A stretch of DNA of 64,000 nt from Margaritifera margaritifera. Its lineage: Eukaryota > Mollusca > Bivalvia > Unionida > Margaritiferidae. The translations under genes were made by a program, and so were the position numbers. Each line of letters starts with the position of its first letter. The first letter of the stretch is position 1. This document shows, in pieces, positions 11,387 through 21,281 of the stretch. The notes beneath the pieces are model-generated. The model saw only the letters and a program-made list of their open reading frames with translations. It searched no databases and had not been told where the DNA came from. The stretch spans positions 3,008,001 through 3,072,000 of the forward strand of contig JAQPZY010001664.1 in the NCBI GenBank assembly GCA_029931535.1. The letters are read 5' to 3'.

Positions 11387-11462
11387 TATTGGATTTAAAG
11401 AGAATATGAACAAACATTCTTAAATATTTGATTTAAGGAGAATATGAACAAAAATCTTAAAA
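11387..11462 (+). repeat. 37-bp tandem duplication
   Basis: Two adjacent copies of a TATTxGATTTAAxGAGAATATGAACAA unit begin at 11387 and 11424 with about 85 percent identity by eye. The flanks at 11463-11880 show no gene. Confidence 0.6.
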
Positions 11463-11882
11463 GATGTATAAGGTGTATACCTTTCATTTGGCACTGGGTA
11501 TCAGTACTCGCAGGTAGGCTATGACTCTACGAACCTGTATAGTGCAAGCTGACTTTAGTACAAATCTGTGCACATTGGACTAAGCTTCTATCAGTGGTGA
11601 GTGAAGCTCACTGCTTTCTTCTCAGGCAAAGTTTCCGCAAAAAGCTAACTGTGATCATGATTTTGCAATTTACGACGTGTGCGGCCAGCTAACTATATAG
11701 ACTTACTTATTTGGATTAAACTCGCGTGCGACCAATTTGGTCATGTGCGAGGAAGTCTAACTATATAGATAGATTTCACCTAAATAGGTACTATTCTATG
11801 TTGATAAGTTGATGGTTAGGGAAATTTGCATATTTAATGTTACTAAAATAGATTGTAATAAAGGGAAGTAAGTCATGTGGAC

Positions 11883-12320
11883 CATATTTTCACCAGGAAA
11901 TACACCAGTGTGAGTTAATTATAACTTTAGTATTGGAAACATTGATTATGATTTCCCACTTGAGGCCAAGCGTGATCATCATAATTAGTGTTTTCATACC
12001 GGCCTTTTATCATACTACTATGTTCATCTCTCAGAAAATTGTTAGCTCTGGGTGACTGCTTTCGCTTTCTGAACTTCAGAGGTAAATTATAACATAAACA
12101 AACAAGCAACAACAAGAAAATAAACAGAAAAAAAATCCAAAAACCTAACTTTATGTTGTTTTGTTGATATTTTAACATTTCTAAACTGTCATTTGAACAA
12201 AAAAAATAAAAAAAAAAAAAAAAAAAAAAATGGCTACACTGCACTATATTTTCACCAGGCCAGTGTGAGTTAATTATAACTGTAGTATTGGAAACACTTA
12301 TTATGATTTCCCATATGAGG
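11883..12320 (+). repeat. direct repeat pair flanking 280 bp
   Basis: A block of about 80 bp at 11883-11965 (ATATTTTCACCAGG, then GTGAGTTAATTATAAC, then GGAAACA...TTATGATTTCCCA) recurs at 12243-12320 with about 85 percent identity and a small deletion. The intervening DNA holds the putative transmembrane-tail ORF and a poly-A run at 12209-12231. This looks like a local tandem duplication. Confidence 0.65.
11927..12190 (-). CDS. possible terminal exon: transmembrane segment plus cytoplasmic tail
   Basis: On the minus strand an open frame encodes a strongly hydrophobic segment of about 20 residues (Phe/Leu/Ile/Val/Cys). It is followed by a basic stop-transfer stretch (Lys-Phe-Arg-Lys-Arg-Lys) and a polar 40-residue tail with several Tyr and Asn, ending at a stop near 11927. 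A long pyrimidine tract followed by AG on this strand (about 12230-12195) could be a splice acceptor. This would suit the last exon of a host receptor gene. The hydrophobic part comes from T-rich DNA and could be chance, so confidence is low. Confidence 0.25.
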   Translation of the reverse strand, partial: DSLEMLKYQQNNIKLGFWIFFLFIFLLLLVCLCYNLPLKFRKRKQSPRANNFLRDEHSSMIKGRYENTNYDDHAWPQVGNHNQCFQY

Positions 12321-12639
12321 GGCGGGGGGCGCTTCAAAATTTCCAGAGTTTTTGAAAAAATAGGAAATGCATGATAACCAACTTTATATTGAAAAAATAC
12401 CATTATATATTGAACGTTCAGTATTCACACACCATTTACATTCTATGATGCCGTATTATCCTGTGACATTAATGTGTAATTATTTATTTTGTATAAAAAC
12501 AATTCAACTTATTTTTGTGCTGGCTAGAAATGTTTGATTTTTATTGCATTGTTCTCGTATACAGTAACGGGTAGTTGTAGTTGTTGTAAAAAAAATACTA
12601 AAAATAAAATTGGATCAACTGGCTAGTACTATATTGTTA

Positions 12640-13199
12640 GTAGTATTTTGTGGCACAACGGTCTCTTAAAAAAAGGTAATATGACTCCATAATGTTTTTT
12701 TTTTTAAAATGGCACTCTTGGCCTAATAGGGAATTTGACATTAGTCTATGAGTTTAATATACACCTACTGACCAACACCCACGTATACACCGCCCATATT
12801 TACTGACCAGCACCCACATCTACTGATCATCACAACTATTTACTGACCAACACCCACAGGTACTGACCAACACCTACACCTTCTAATGAATGCGCCATCT
12901 GACCGACCAACAGACATACCGACTGACCAACACCCATACTGTCTCACACAAAGGGTAGGAGTACTCACACATACACCAAGATGGTATCACCAATGAAATG
13001 GTTAGGAATGTTCACACACACACAAATGCACACATATACACACAAACATAGTTATGTGCTATCACACACACAAGACAGAAGGATGGGTTTTAACTTTTAT
13101 TTGTAGGAAACAAAAGACTGAGTCACACATACAAACACACATAAAACACACCTAGTTTGCAATGATTGAGTCGTATCTCTGTTTCTGAGAAATCTGGGT
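12640..13199 (+). repeat. Polinton terminal repeat, copy 1 (left)
   Basis: From outside inwards the order is a GGCCTAATAGGGAATTTGAC block, then irregular copies of a TACTGACCAACACCCAC unit (12760-12935), then an AC-rich segment. The same order occurs in reverse complement at 26330-26890, and in the same orientation at 13850-14500. Inverted copies bracketing a set of Polinton genes mark terminal inverted repeats. Identity is low, so exact ends cannot be set by eye. Confidence 0.6.
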
Positions 13200-13215
13200 G
13201 GCTCTGAAAAGGGCG
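13200..13215 (-). terminator. histone-type 3' stem-loop (degenerate)
   Basis: On the minus strand the sequence is CGCCCT, loop TTTC, AGAGCC, preceded by CCAAC and followed by ACCCAG and an AGA-rich stretch. This matches the metazoan histone mRNA 3' stem-loop layout, with two mismatched pairs. It lies about 145 bp beyond the last codon of the ORF at 13360. Confidence 0.55.
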
Positions 13216-13359
13216 GTTGGTTTTATCCCTGAGAAGAGCTGATTTTTTTGTTGTTGACCATACTCGTCTTAACGGCCACACCTAGTAGGCCGGACTCCAC
13301 ATGCAGCATATGTCTGTCACCATCCAACTCCACCCCAAGGATTGACCGAGACAGATAGC

Positions 13360-13735
13360 TTAAAATGAGGTGAATCTGCCTCCAACGGCCAGTTCTCTAC
13401 TTGAGTAACTAGGCGTTGTTCCTGTTGTTGTTGCTGCTGCTATAGTTCCATCATACAGTCTTCTTGCTCTTCTTTGCTGAACCGTTTCCCACTGTTGGGA
13501 ATGTCGCCACTGAAGCTTTTCATCTTTCAGCCGTTCCTCCCAAGCCATCGTGATTTTGTCAACCTCTTTTTTAAACTAACTCCGTTACCAACTGCTTAGC
13601 CGTTCTAAATGCGCCCAACTCCCTCTTAAGGTAACGCTTATTAGGATATATCTCCATTTCCTTTACCCGACACAGGAGATGTTCCTCTCTTTCTTCAAAC
13701 GCCAATAGCCTATTCATACTGGCTCATTTGTCTTC
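13360..13735 (-). pseudogene. Polinton-terminal helical protein
   Basis: On the minus strand two overlapping frames encode a charged, helical protein. The first part (13735-13590) has the pattern Glu-His-Leu-Leu-x3-Val-x-Glu-Met, then Tyr-Pro, then Arg-Glu-Leu-x-Ala-x3-Thr-Ala. The same pattern occurs twice in the ORF at 54182-54688. The second part (13548-13360) continues as a Glu/Gln/Arg coiled-coil-like tail. A stop and one frameshift near 13590 break it. The histone-type stem-loop at 13200 follows on the same strand. Function unknown. Confidence 0.5.
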
Positions 13736-13849
13736 TATGGGGAGTTAACGATGAATGGCAAAACTGGCAAATATGCCAGAGATGCGAATATTATAGGGGG
13801 ACGATATGGGCACAAACATGACCCGATGGTCACAAAGGGAATTTTTTTC

Positions 13850-14520
13850 CGCACAAGGGGAATTTGACATCAGTCCATATATTTAACAGTATGGGATTGT
13901 ATGAGTTCAAGAGGCAAGCTAATGTTCAAAATATCCATAGGATTAAGATCATAGGATTGTATGGGGATAAGGGGAAGTGCTAATGTTAAACATGTCAATA
14001 TGTTTAACATTGTTGGTCTGTATAAGCACAAAGGGAATAATAATGTGAAAAACACTGACACGTACTGACCATCCCCCAAATCTACTGACCAGTACCTACG
14101 CTTACCAAGCAACACACCGTCTGACTGACCAGTACCCACCTCTGCTGACCAACACCCATACCTGCTGACCAACACCCACACTCATTCACCAGCACGTTGT
14201 GTAAAAGGGGAGTTAAAATAAAGGAAGGAGTAATACCTTGAGTAGATACAATGATATCTCAAACTCACGCGTGCTACATACATACAACCCAAAGTGGAGT
14301 GAAAGGAGAGAAAAGGGTATGAATGCTCACACATACAGAAACAAACATACTATCACCCCTTAAAAAGGTAGGAATGTTCATACACATACACACAAACATA
14401 CTGATATAATATTGCATACAAGAGAGAAGGATGGAGAGGAGTTTAGGTTATGTTTAGGAAAGACAAAAGACATACGCATACAAACATAATGCACAGAGTT
14501 TTGGCAATAGTTGAGTAGTA
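13850..14520 (+). repeat. Polinton terminal repeat, copy 2
   Basis: Repeats the layout of 12640-13180: AGGGGAATTTGACATCAGTCCAT, sub-repeats with TTTAACA, then CTGACCAxxACCCA units (14070-14190), then an AC-rich part with GGTAGGAATGTTCA. Its presence next to copy 1 in the same orientation means that more than one Polinton end is stacked here, through either nested insertion or tandem duplication of an end. The histone-type stem-loop seen in copy 1 is not recognisable here. Confidence 0.55.
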
Positions 14521-14739
14521 TCATGCCAAAGAATTTTGTTTATACATGACAAACTAACGAACACCATTTTTCAACATACACATTTTTTAATACGTCCGCT
14601 AACTCAATTATGAACTAATACAAAATGAAAAGTGAGGATTATGGGCAGTCCCTATCTCTTCATGTACAACTGACAAATACTAAAAAATGTTAAAGATGAA
14701 CGTATTTACAATGAAAGATACGGCATTTTCCCACTTTAC

Positions 14740-15605
14740 GTGTTATTTGATCGAGAATGTTTTCTATATCGTACACGTCTAAGTCTTTCTATGTCACTCG
14801 TTTTAACCCAGGGAAATAAAATGTTAATTTTAACACTTTTCCGTTCATATCTTCCAATTTATAGACAGACTGGCCATGTCCCCGCACCTGTCCTATGACA
14901 CATAACGATTTTGTCGTCCAGTTTGGCAAATAGCCTTTGTCAAAAGTGCTTTTTGTTTTTCCTATGCGAACCGCGAACCCAATCTTCGGTGCTTAACAGT
15001 TCTTTCTTGTTTCTCATTTCCGACGTTCCAAGCAATCGATCAAACACGACCACTTCGTTTTGAGGTGTCACTTCTTCTGAAGCACATCCGATACTGATAT
15101 GGTACAACTGATTGTAAGCTTTCACTAGACATGGTAACACGTCTATGTATTGGAGAGAATGTTAATGTGTAAAATATTTCCACGGTTCTTTGAAAATGTT
15201 CCACAACACTTGCCTTAGTTTCAGGATTTTTAGTGGTGAAGAAAATGAACATGTCGTTTCGTCATTTTTTATATAAAAAAAATTTTGGTTGAGAAATTCA
15301 GTGCCTTTGTCCGTTTGCCATCGCAGAGGATATCGAACACTTTGTTTCAAGTCGATTTGTAAAGCTCGCAGGAAGTCTGAACTTGTTTTGGACGTCAAAG
15401 GAACCACCCAAGCCGATTTTGAAAACACATCAATGACACAAACCAAATATTGTTGAACCTCGATTGTATGAGGTTAAATAAGAGATACCTGCTGAATCGG
15501 CTTGCTATTGATAATCGATTCATGCTACTTTGGTTGGACTTCTTGGAAATTTCCGTCAAATGGATTTTTGTAACGTGTATGTCGAATGTTCTTGTAACCA
15601 TTACT
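14740..15605 (-). pseudogene. Polinton A integrase (retroviral-like)
   Basis: Minus-strand fragments in three frames match, in order, the integrase of Polinton B at 38182-39215. Shared blocks are a core with Val-Cys-Val-Ile-Asp-Val-Phe-Ser-Lys (about 15445), Gln-Thr-Asp-Lys-Gly-Thr-Glu-Phe-Leu-Asn (about 15310, second catalytic Asp) and Lys-Ala-Ser-Val-Val-Glu (about 15215, catalytic Glu). The start of a chromodomain follows near 14790. Polinton integrases insert the linear element DNA. Multiple frameshifts make it non-functional. Confidence 0.8.
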
Positions 15606-16049
15606 GCACATCCTGCAACGTAGACGTTTTGGGATTGTTTTTGGCTGCACGATAAAATTTATGAATTCATCCGTAGCCAACCGCATGCACAGGATTGTAA
15701 TAAATGCTGGCTAAAAGTGTATTCATGTTGCTGCTGCTCAATAGGTCACCCAATATTCGATGCTCTTAGGTTCGTTTGGTATTTTGGATTGCGATATTTT
15801 GACGTGTCCGATGAGCAATAAGTTTAGGGAAGGAAGTGTCCACAGAAGTTATCGTTTCTTTATTTCACTTTCTTTTATTTTTTGTTGACTTCATTCTTTT
15901 CTATTTATGTTGAAGAGGGTATCGACATTTATGTTGTTCACTCAGGATTTTGTTTCATTGGCCTCAAAGTAGATGAAGGTGTCAACAGGGTTGCCACACT
16001 TGTGGAAAAAAGTGTTTGAGCAGAGGTGGTATGAAACTCTACTATTAAC

Positions 16050-16420
16050 TCTTCTCTTCTCTTTTTCTTTTCTATCCCCATGGCAGTGTCTTTGGAGTTG
16101 CTGCCGTTTTTCTTTCTCTGGTATTCATGACATTCTTAAAATCTCGCAGAGAAGGTTGAGCAGTTTCGTCTAAAGCTCTCTGGTGAATCAGTTGAAGTCG
16201 TTGCAATAGTTGTCCTTACCGTTACCATTATTCCCTTTCTGACAAATCTGTTTTATCCATCAACGATTGCAACCCTTGATATAAGTGTGACATCTCTGTG
16301 ACATTAGGAATAGGAGGCAAGTGAGGTACTCGTTGTTTGTACCAACGGTGGAGTTCCATCCATCGTTTGTAAGGAACTAAAGTTAATTTTCGTCCATCGA
16401 TAAGATGTATGTGTACAGGT
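16050..16420 (-). pseudogene. Polinton A conserved coiled-coil-like protein
   Basis: The minus strand reads Gly-Arg-Lys-Leu-Thr-Leu-Val-Pro-Tyr-Lys-Arg-Trp-Met-Glu-Leu-His near 16400. A helical segment and a Leu-Arg-Asp-Phe-Lys block near 16150 follow. The same order is found in Polinton B at 37548-37840. A stop occurs near 16225. This conserved Polinton gene sits between the GGF-motif gene and the integrase in both elements. Its function is unknown; position suggests a virion or assembly protein. Confidence 0.6.
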
Positions 16421-16497
16421 GTGATGTACTTCCAAAAAGTTCTTTTCCTTTTATGCTCAACTCAACACTATTTCTAAAAGAGGTGCAACAATTAATT

Positions 16498-16752
16498 TTA
16501 AGCGACTTTTAATAACGGATCTTTCAGCATGGAAATAAATCCTCCTTGTTGAACGAGCACTATGTTCTTTTGACTGACTGGAAATTTATTTTTCACAATT
16601 TGGGGAAGAACATGACGATGTCGTCCTAAGCGCTGTTTGTTTTTTTTTTCTTTTTTTCTTTGTGAAAGGAGGCTTTCGGATGTGAGCTCACTGCTACTCA
16701 CTTTTTGTCTTTGTTTTCGATTTTGATTTTGGGGGTTTCGCTTTTCTAGCAA
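16498..16752 (-). pseudogene. Polinton A GGF-motif protein, C-terminal part
   Basis: An 84-codon minus-strand frame has a basic Gln/Lys/Arg-rich first half and then a Val-Gln-Gln-Gly-Gly-Phe-Ile-Ser-Met-Leu segment. A matching Gly-Gly-Phe-Leu-Pro-Met-Leu segment ends the ORF region at 37365-37395 of Polinton B. Proteins with a helical N-part and a Gly-Gly-Phe-Leu motif before a hydrophobic tail are common uncharacterised Polinton products. The N-terminal half is replaced by unrelated frame or lost. Confidence 0.5.
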
Positions 16753-17162
16753 CTGTATTAGGATCCCATAATAGAAGCAAACGAATAATCACACCTCATA
16801 AAATCCACTTTTTCCGGTTTGAATATAATGTATTTCGTCGTTTGAGTATCGATTCTTGAATCGGTTAGTTATGTCAAAGCTACTTTATGTTTTTTTTTTA
16901 AAACAAAAACGTTGCGTTTGATAAGGAATGTGAATGATTCCTTGTTAAAATTAACGTTCTGTCAAAGTAACATCATAACACTTTTTTGAGGCTTCTAACA
17001 AATGTGAACGCACTTGTGTATTTTTTGCAACAGATGGCATACAGTGCGCGAATCAGTTTGGCAGGAGGATGAGATGGAAATGAACGAATGGCGTTTTTAT
17101 AGTTTTTAGACAGACAAAATCGAACAGGGCGATATGTAAATGACTGGGCCTCCTTCTATACA

Positions 17163-17433
17163 CTAATCCTGAAACAAGTCCGTACGAAATCTAAAATAAT
17201 ATTGAGTGATAGGTTTTAAATCGGACACTAAACCACACGCTTTGGCAATGTTAGAAAATCTCTTTAAGGGATCAATAAATCCGTGCTCGATAAATAACTG
17301 TCGAAATTTTATTTCACATCTCTTCTTGAAAATTAAAAGGGTCAGAACAGTTAGCTTGGTACCAGGCGTAGAAAGCTTCTCTCTGCTCTGTTCGCATACC
17401 AGCGGGGTTGTAGTAATAGGCTTCAGGCAAATG
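17163..17433 (-). pseudogene. Polinton A DNA polymerase B, middle fragment
   Basis: On the minus strand this encodes the region after the exonuclease domain (His-Leu-Pro-Glu-Ala-Tyr-Tyr-Tyr, then Asp-Pro-Phe-Asn-Phe-Gln-Glu-Glu, then Ala-Lys-Ala-Cys-Gly-Leu-Val). It aligns with 30353-30640 of Polinton B. The polymerase palm region that should follow is absent; the next recognisable gene to the left is the GGF-motif gene. Hence a large deletion removed the polymerase 3' half, ATPase and neighbouring genes. The right end is cut by the transposon at 17434. Confidence 0.75.
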
Positions 17434-18006
17434 TAGTCCAATCAAAATAGTGGTTTGACTCAGAACAAATTGCAACATAAATGAAACCAGTAGCATTCAA
17501 GTTGGAAGGTTGTATGGATTCACATAGGAAAAGTCCCCTCCCCCAAGTCCCATAGTGGGAAAATTGATTAATTAGCCATACTTAATTAATAACTTATCGG
17601 TCACATTTATATTAATAATGCACTTTATGAAATATACATGGAACATAACATATTGTGTGATACATCATTGGAAAGCTCATTTTATCAATTTTCCAACACA
17701 GTTTATATTTCGTTTACAGCATTCCATTTTCCACAGTTATGATACTTTTCGCGTTTGATTTTTAGCGTAAAGCGCTGTAAAAATGTTTCTAATGATGATT
17801 ACTTTCTTGTCTTTCATTCTTGTTTCAATTTTGTTTCATTTGTTGATTTTATGATATGCTGTGTATACTAATGACTTTATTAGTTCCTTTCATGATAATA
17901 GAAAGTATGAATTCACTCACGTCAAATCCAAAAGGCGTGTACTAGTAGTGAGTTGACAGAGGTAAAAAGAATCAAAGTTTTCCTTCAGTGAACACTGTTT
18001 TGCGGT

Positions 18007-18582
18007 ATGCCTGCTAAACGTTATGGGAAAACTTCAAAAAGGAGAAGCATTGATACTTTTCCTGTAAGAACAAACGATTTTGATGAGTCCATAAAGTCAA
18101 CATGTAGAGAAAGAGGAGATGAACGGGCTGATAAAGTTTCAACAAGGATTACATCAGTCACTGCTGATCTTCATGCTTCAGATGCCATCCATCCGACGTG
18201 CAGTGTTAATTTTCGAAGACGAAAACAGACGCCAGAAGCTTCCACATACCTTCCAGAAGGTGCTAGGTCACAGAAATCAAAAGGAGGCAGACTATCAGAT
18301 CATGTTAAAAGTGAAGCTTTTTTAAAAGTCGTCCAATATTTGGAAGAGCATGATGAGGAACAGACAACAATTCATGGTCTCATCAAAAAGATGGATGATA
18401 TGCTTGAAAATAATGGCAATGAGGCTTATAGCTTTAAATGGATGAAAACAAAGCTTTTGGAACATTTAGGAGACAACATTGTTATAACTGAAATAAATGG
18501 CAAGTCTAATGTTGTAACATTCAAACCTACAGCTGCAAATAGAGTATATGAACATCATCAGCACTCAAATGAAGACCCTTAA
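18007..18582 (+). CDS. transposon-borne helical DNA-binding-like protein
   Basis: An intact 191-codon ORF. The first 100 residues are basic and poorly conserved in appearance. Residues 100-185 form a compact domain beginning Ser-Glu-Ala-Phe-Leu-Lys-Val-Val-Gln-Tyr, with two helices, Trp-Met-Lys-Thr-Lys-Leu and a closing Ile-Thr-Glu-Ile-Asn-Gly-Lys-x-Asn-Val-Val-Thr-Phe. I recall this domain from many uncharacterised cnidarian and molluscan proteins, usually next to the large downstream ORF. It resembles a winged-helix layout, but that is inference. It is probably the first part of the element's main protein. Confidence 0.5.
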   Translation: MPAKRYGKTSKRRSIDTFPVRTNDFDESIKSTCRERGDERADKVSTRITSVTADLHASDAIHPTCSVNFRRRKQTPEASTYLPEGARSQKSKGGRLSDHVKSEAFLKVVQYLEEHDEEQTTIHGLIKKMDDMLENNGNEAYSFKWMKTKLLEHLGDNIVITEINGKSNVVTFKPTAANRVYEHHQHSNEDP

Positions 18583-20740
18583 GCAGAAAAACTTCGAATA
18601 ATTGAGACTGTTGCAAAATTTTGTTAAAAATTACATTAGGTCAGTTTCCACAAATAGTGATGAATATCCTAGTCAAGATCAATCTTCTAACATTGAGATG
18701 TTACAATATCTCCCTTAGTCACTTAGACGTTTATTAAAAATCTTGATTGCTTGAAGAATGTAGACATCAAAACAGCATTTCTGGCCCAGACTCTGATGCA
18801 GGCATTAAGGCCACGTGTTTTGACAGTTCCACTACAAATTGGACTCGGCGTTCGGTCGCACCGTCACTTTGTCTTAATGTTTGAAATTGATAGCTTGCAC
18901 AACCAAGGAATTTGCTGTTCCTTTGCAGAAGTTCAAAGGTGATTTAAACGTAGTGCAGCAGTTTCTCACGGTACTGAACTAAATGTGGACCATAATTTAG
19001 TAACACTGGATGTTAAGAACACATTCCTTGGAATGGGTATAATTGATGCCATAACACCAGGGACAAAAAGCAAAATTTCTATCGCCAAAGTACAAGTGAC
19101 TGCAAGGGACATACATGCTGTAGGGCGATTAAAATTCCATTTCTACAGGATGGAAGTAGCATGATAGATAAGCTGATCTATGAGGCACCGAAGGATGCTA
19201 ATGTAATAGACCCCACATCACCTTTTGATCTTCTGTGGAAAGTCACATGTCCTCTCAAGTCCCCTCGTCCTTTATGGTCAGGTATGATGCAGGCAGCTCA
19301 TCAAGGCGAGATTGTTTGTGATCAAGGAAGAAAATATAGCTTTGTACAAGTTCTGACATTTGATCATCCCCTTTGGTTGAAGCGAATGATAATCAAACTA
19401 GAAGAAAGAACTGAAGATGGAATTAGAAACATTGTGTTAAGATAAGGTGGTCTACATATTATTATGAGATTTCTTTTTGAGTCATCACAAGTGTGTGTTC
19501 AGACAGGCTAGCAAACATGTCTTGGCCCAGGCTATAACAAAAATCATACCAGAGCAGGATAAACACCCAGATCTTTACTATATATTAGATGGATGGTCTC
19601 TTTTGCATCGAATTAAATGGCCAAGAAGAGTATCATATCATGATATATGTCATATTTACATCAAATATGTGCACGACAAGTATGGGAGTCCAACTGTTGT
19701 GTTTGATGGGTATATTGACGGACCTTTGGAGAAAGATGTGATACGCAACAGAATGACAAATGGTAAAACTGGTGCCACAGTCATTTTCTCAAGAGATGTT
19801 AAGAAAGAAGAAAGAAGAGCTTATAAACAAGAATAACAAGCAACGCTTCATAAACTTGCTTAGTGATAAATTACAAAGGCGTGGCTGCGTTGCTCATCAT
19901 GCAAAAAGAGATGCTGACCTTCGCATAGTGTTGAGTGGAGTAGAAAGTGCCAAGATGAAGGAAACTGTTGTTGTAGGAGAAGACACATATTTACTAGTAC
20001 TTCTTGTGCATCAAGCTGACCTAACCGCCCATAGAGTCTTCTTAAGGCCTGAACCAAAAACAATGTTCAATAATAAAAGCAGAAGTCTGGAATATTAAAG
20101 CTATAAAGGAAACACTTGGACAAAAACTGTGCACCTTGATACTCCCAATTCATGCACTCCTTGGTTGTGATACAAGATTCAGATCTTTTGGAATAGGAAA
20201 AGGTTTAACTCTAGGAAAAGCACACAGGTTGGTAAAGTTTGAAGATCTCATTCGTACGTTTTCTGTGCCACGTGCCAGTGTATTCCCTGTCATTACTGCA
20301 GGGACACGGTGCCTTGTTTGCATGTTCAGTGGAAAATACGGAGAATGACTAGATAGTCTCTGTTATGACAAGTTTTGTGAGAAAGTTGCAAGGAGTAGCG
20401 CTTCATCCACAGAGTTTACCACCAACAACTGCTGCAGCAAAGTACCACAGTATGAGACTATAATATCTAGTCGGGCAGTGGATGGGTGTTACAGATTTGA
20501 ATCCAGCAGAATGGTGTCGGAAAATTGATGAGAGTGAGATGTTACCTAAAATGACTAACTTACCGCCAACACCAAAGGAACTTCTATAGATAATACGATG
20601 CAACTGCCAAACAGATTGTAGTACCGTGAGATGTAGTTGTAAAAAACACAATTTGGAATTTTGAACAAGCTGTGGGCACTGCAGAGTCACAACTTGTCTC
20701 AACACCCCACATCCAACATTGCAAAAGAAGAAGACGATGA
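18583..20740 (+). pseudogene. transposon-borne large protein with PIN/FEN-like core and Cys-rich tail
   Basis: Consecutive plus-strand fragments give one long protein interrupted by stops and indels. A segment with Lys-Asn-Val-Asp-Ile-Lys-Thr-Ala-Phe (18751) is followed by a second with Thr-Phe-Asp-His-Pro-Leu-Trp (about 19360). A core with Val-Val-Phe-Asp-Gly-Tyr (19700) and Val-Val-Val-Gly-Glu-Asp-Thr-Tyr (19975), and a Leu-Gly-Cys-Asp-Thr segment (20160), come next. The C-terminus (20594-20700) has CxC...CxCxxxH spacing like Tesmin/TSO1 modules. Spaced acidic residues in VFDGY, GEDT and GCDT look like a PIN/FEN-type metal site. The family is widespread in invertebrate genomes but uncharacterised as far as I know. 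Confidence 0.55.
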
Positions 20741-21278
20741 TTTTGACAAAATCGATCTGCTTGATCTATCACTGTATTTCACTCTATATCACATTTACAA
20801 TAGGCAAATTAGAGGTCTGAAATATAGCATATGAACATCTAAGAAGATTCTAGGTAAGATATTATGAAAGTACCGACCTGCTTTAGCCTGAAAACTAGTA
20901 TCTAAGCAATGTGTATATGTTCAGTGTAAAGATTAATGCACGAAAGTAAAGATATTTTTACATTTTCGACTGGTGTTTAAATGTTTGTTCACATCGTTAT
21001 ATATATCAAACAAACGAGTGTAAAATTAGCTTTCATATGGTGTATTATATGATCATGTATCTGTTATAATTTTCGATTTATTAGCGTAAACATGAACAAT
21101 GAGCATAAGTTAATTAGTTAATTAGTTAATGTCATTTTTAATTACTTTCCCATCATTACACTTTGAGGGACTTTGTATATATTGATCTATAGACCTTCCC
21201 AAACATCATACAATCAAATCAATTATGTTGCAATTTGTCCTGGGTCAAGCTTCTGTTTTGAGTAAATGTGCTGGACTA
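20741..21278. other. transposon 3' non-coding region and inverted terminus
   Basis: No gene seen. Holds AT-rich DNA with TTAATTAGTTAATTAGTTAA (about 21109-21129) and then the right terminal inverted repeat from about 21125 to 21278, matching 17434-17590 in reverse complement. Confidence 0.6.
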
Positions 21279-21281
21279 ATG

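Larger units (their letters stand above)
17434..21278 (+). mobile_element. 3.8-kb DNA transposon with TAGTCCA termini inserted in PolB
   Basis: The element starts TAGTCCAATCA and ends TGGACTA. Inverted terminal similarity continues inwards for about 150 bp (shared AACAAATTGCAACATAA block, then AAGTCCC...GGGAAA). Both sides are flanked by ATG (17431-17433 and 21279-21281), a 3-bp target-site duplication, and the polymerase reading of Polinton A resumes across the junction. Inside are two plus-strand coding regions (18007-18582 and 18583-20740). No known transposase motif was recognised, so the superfamily is not assigned. Confidence 0.75.
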
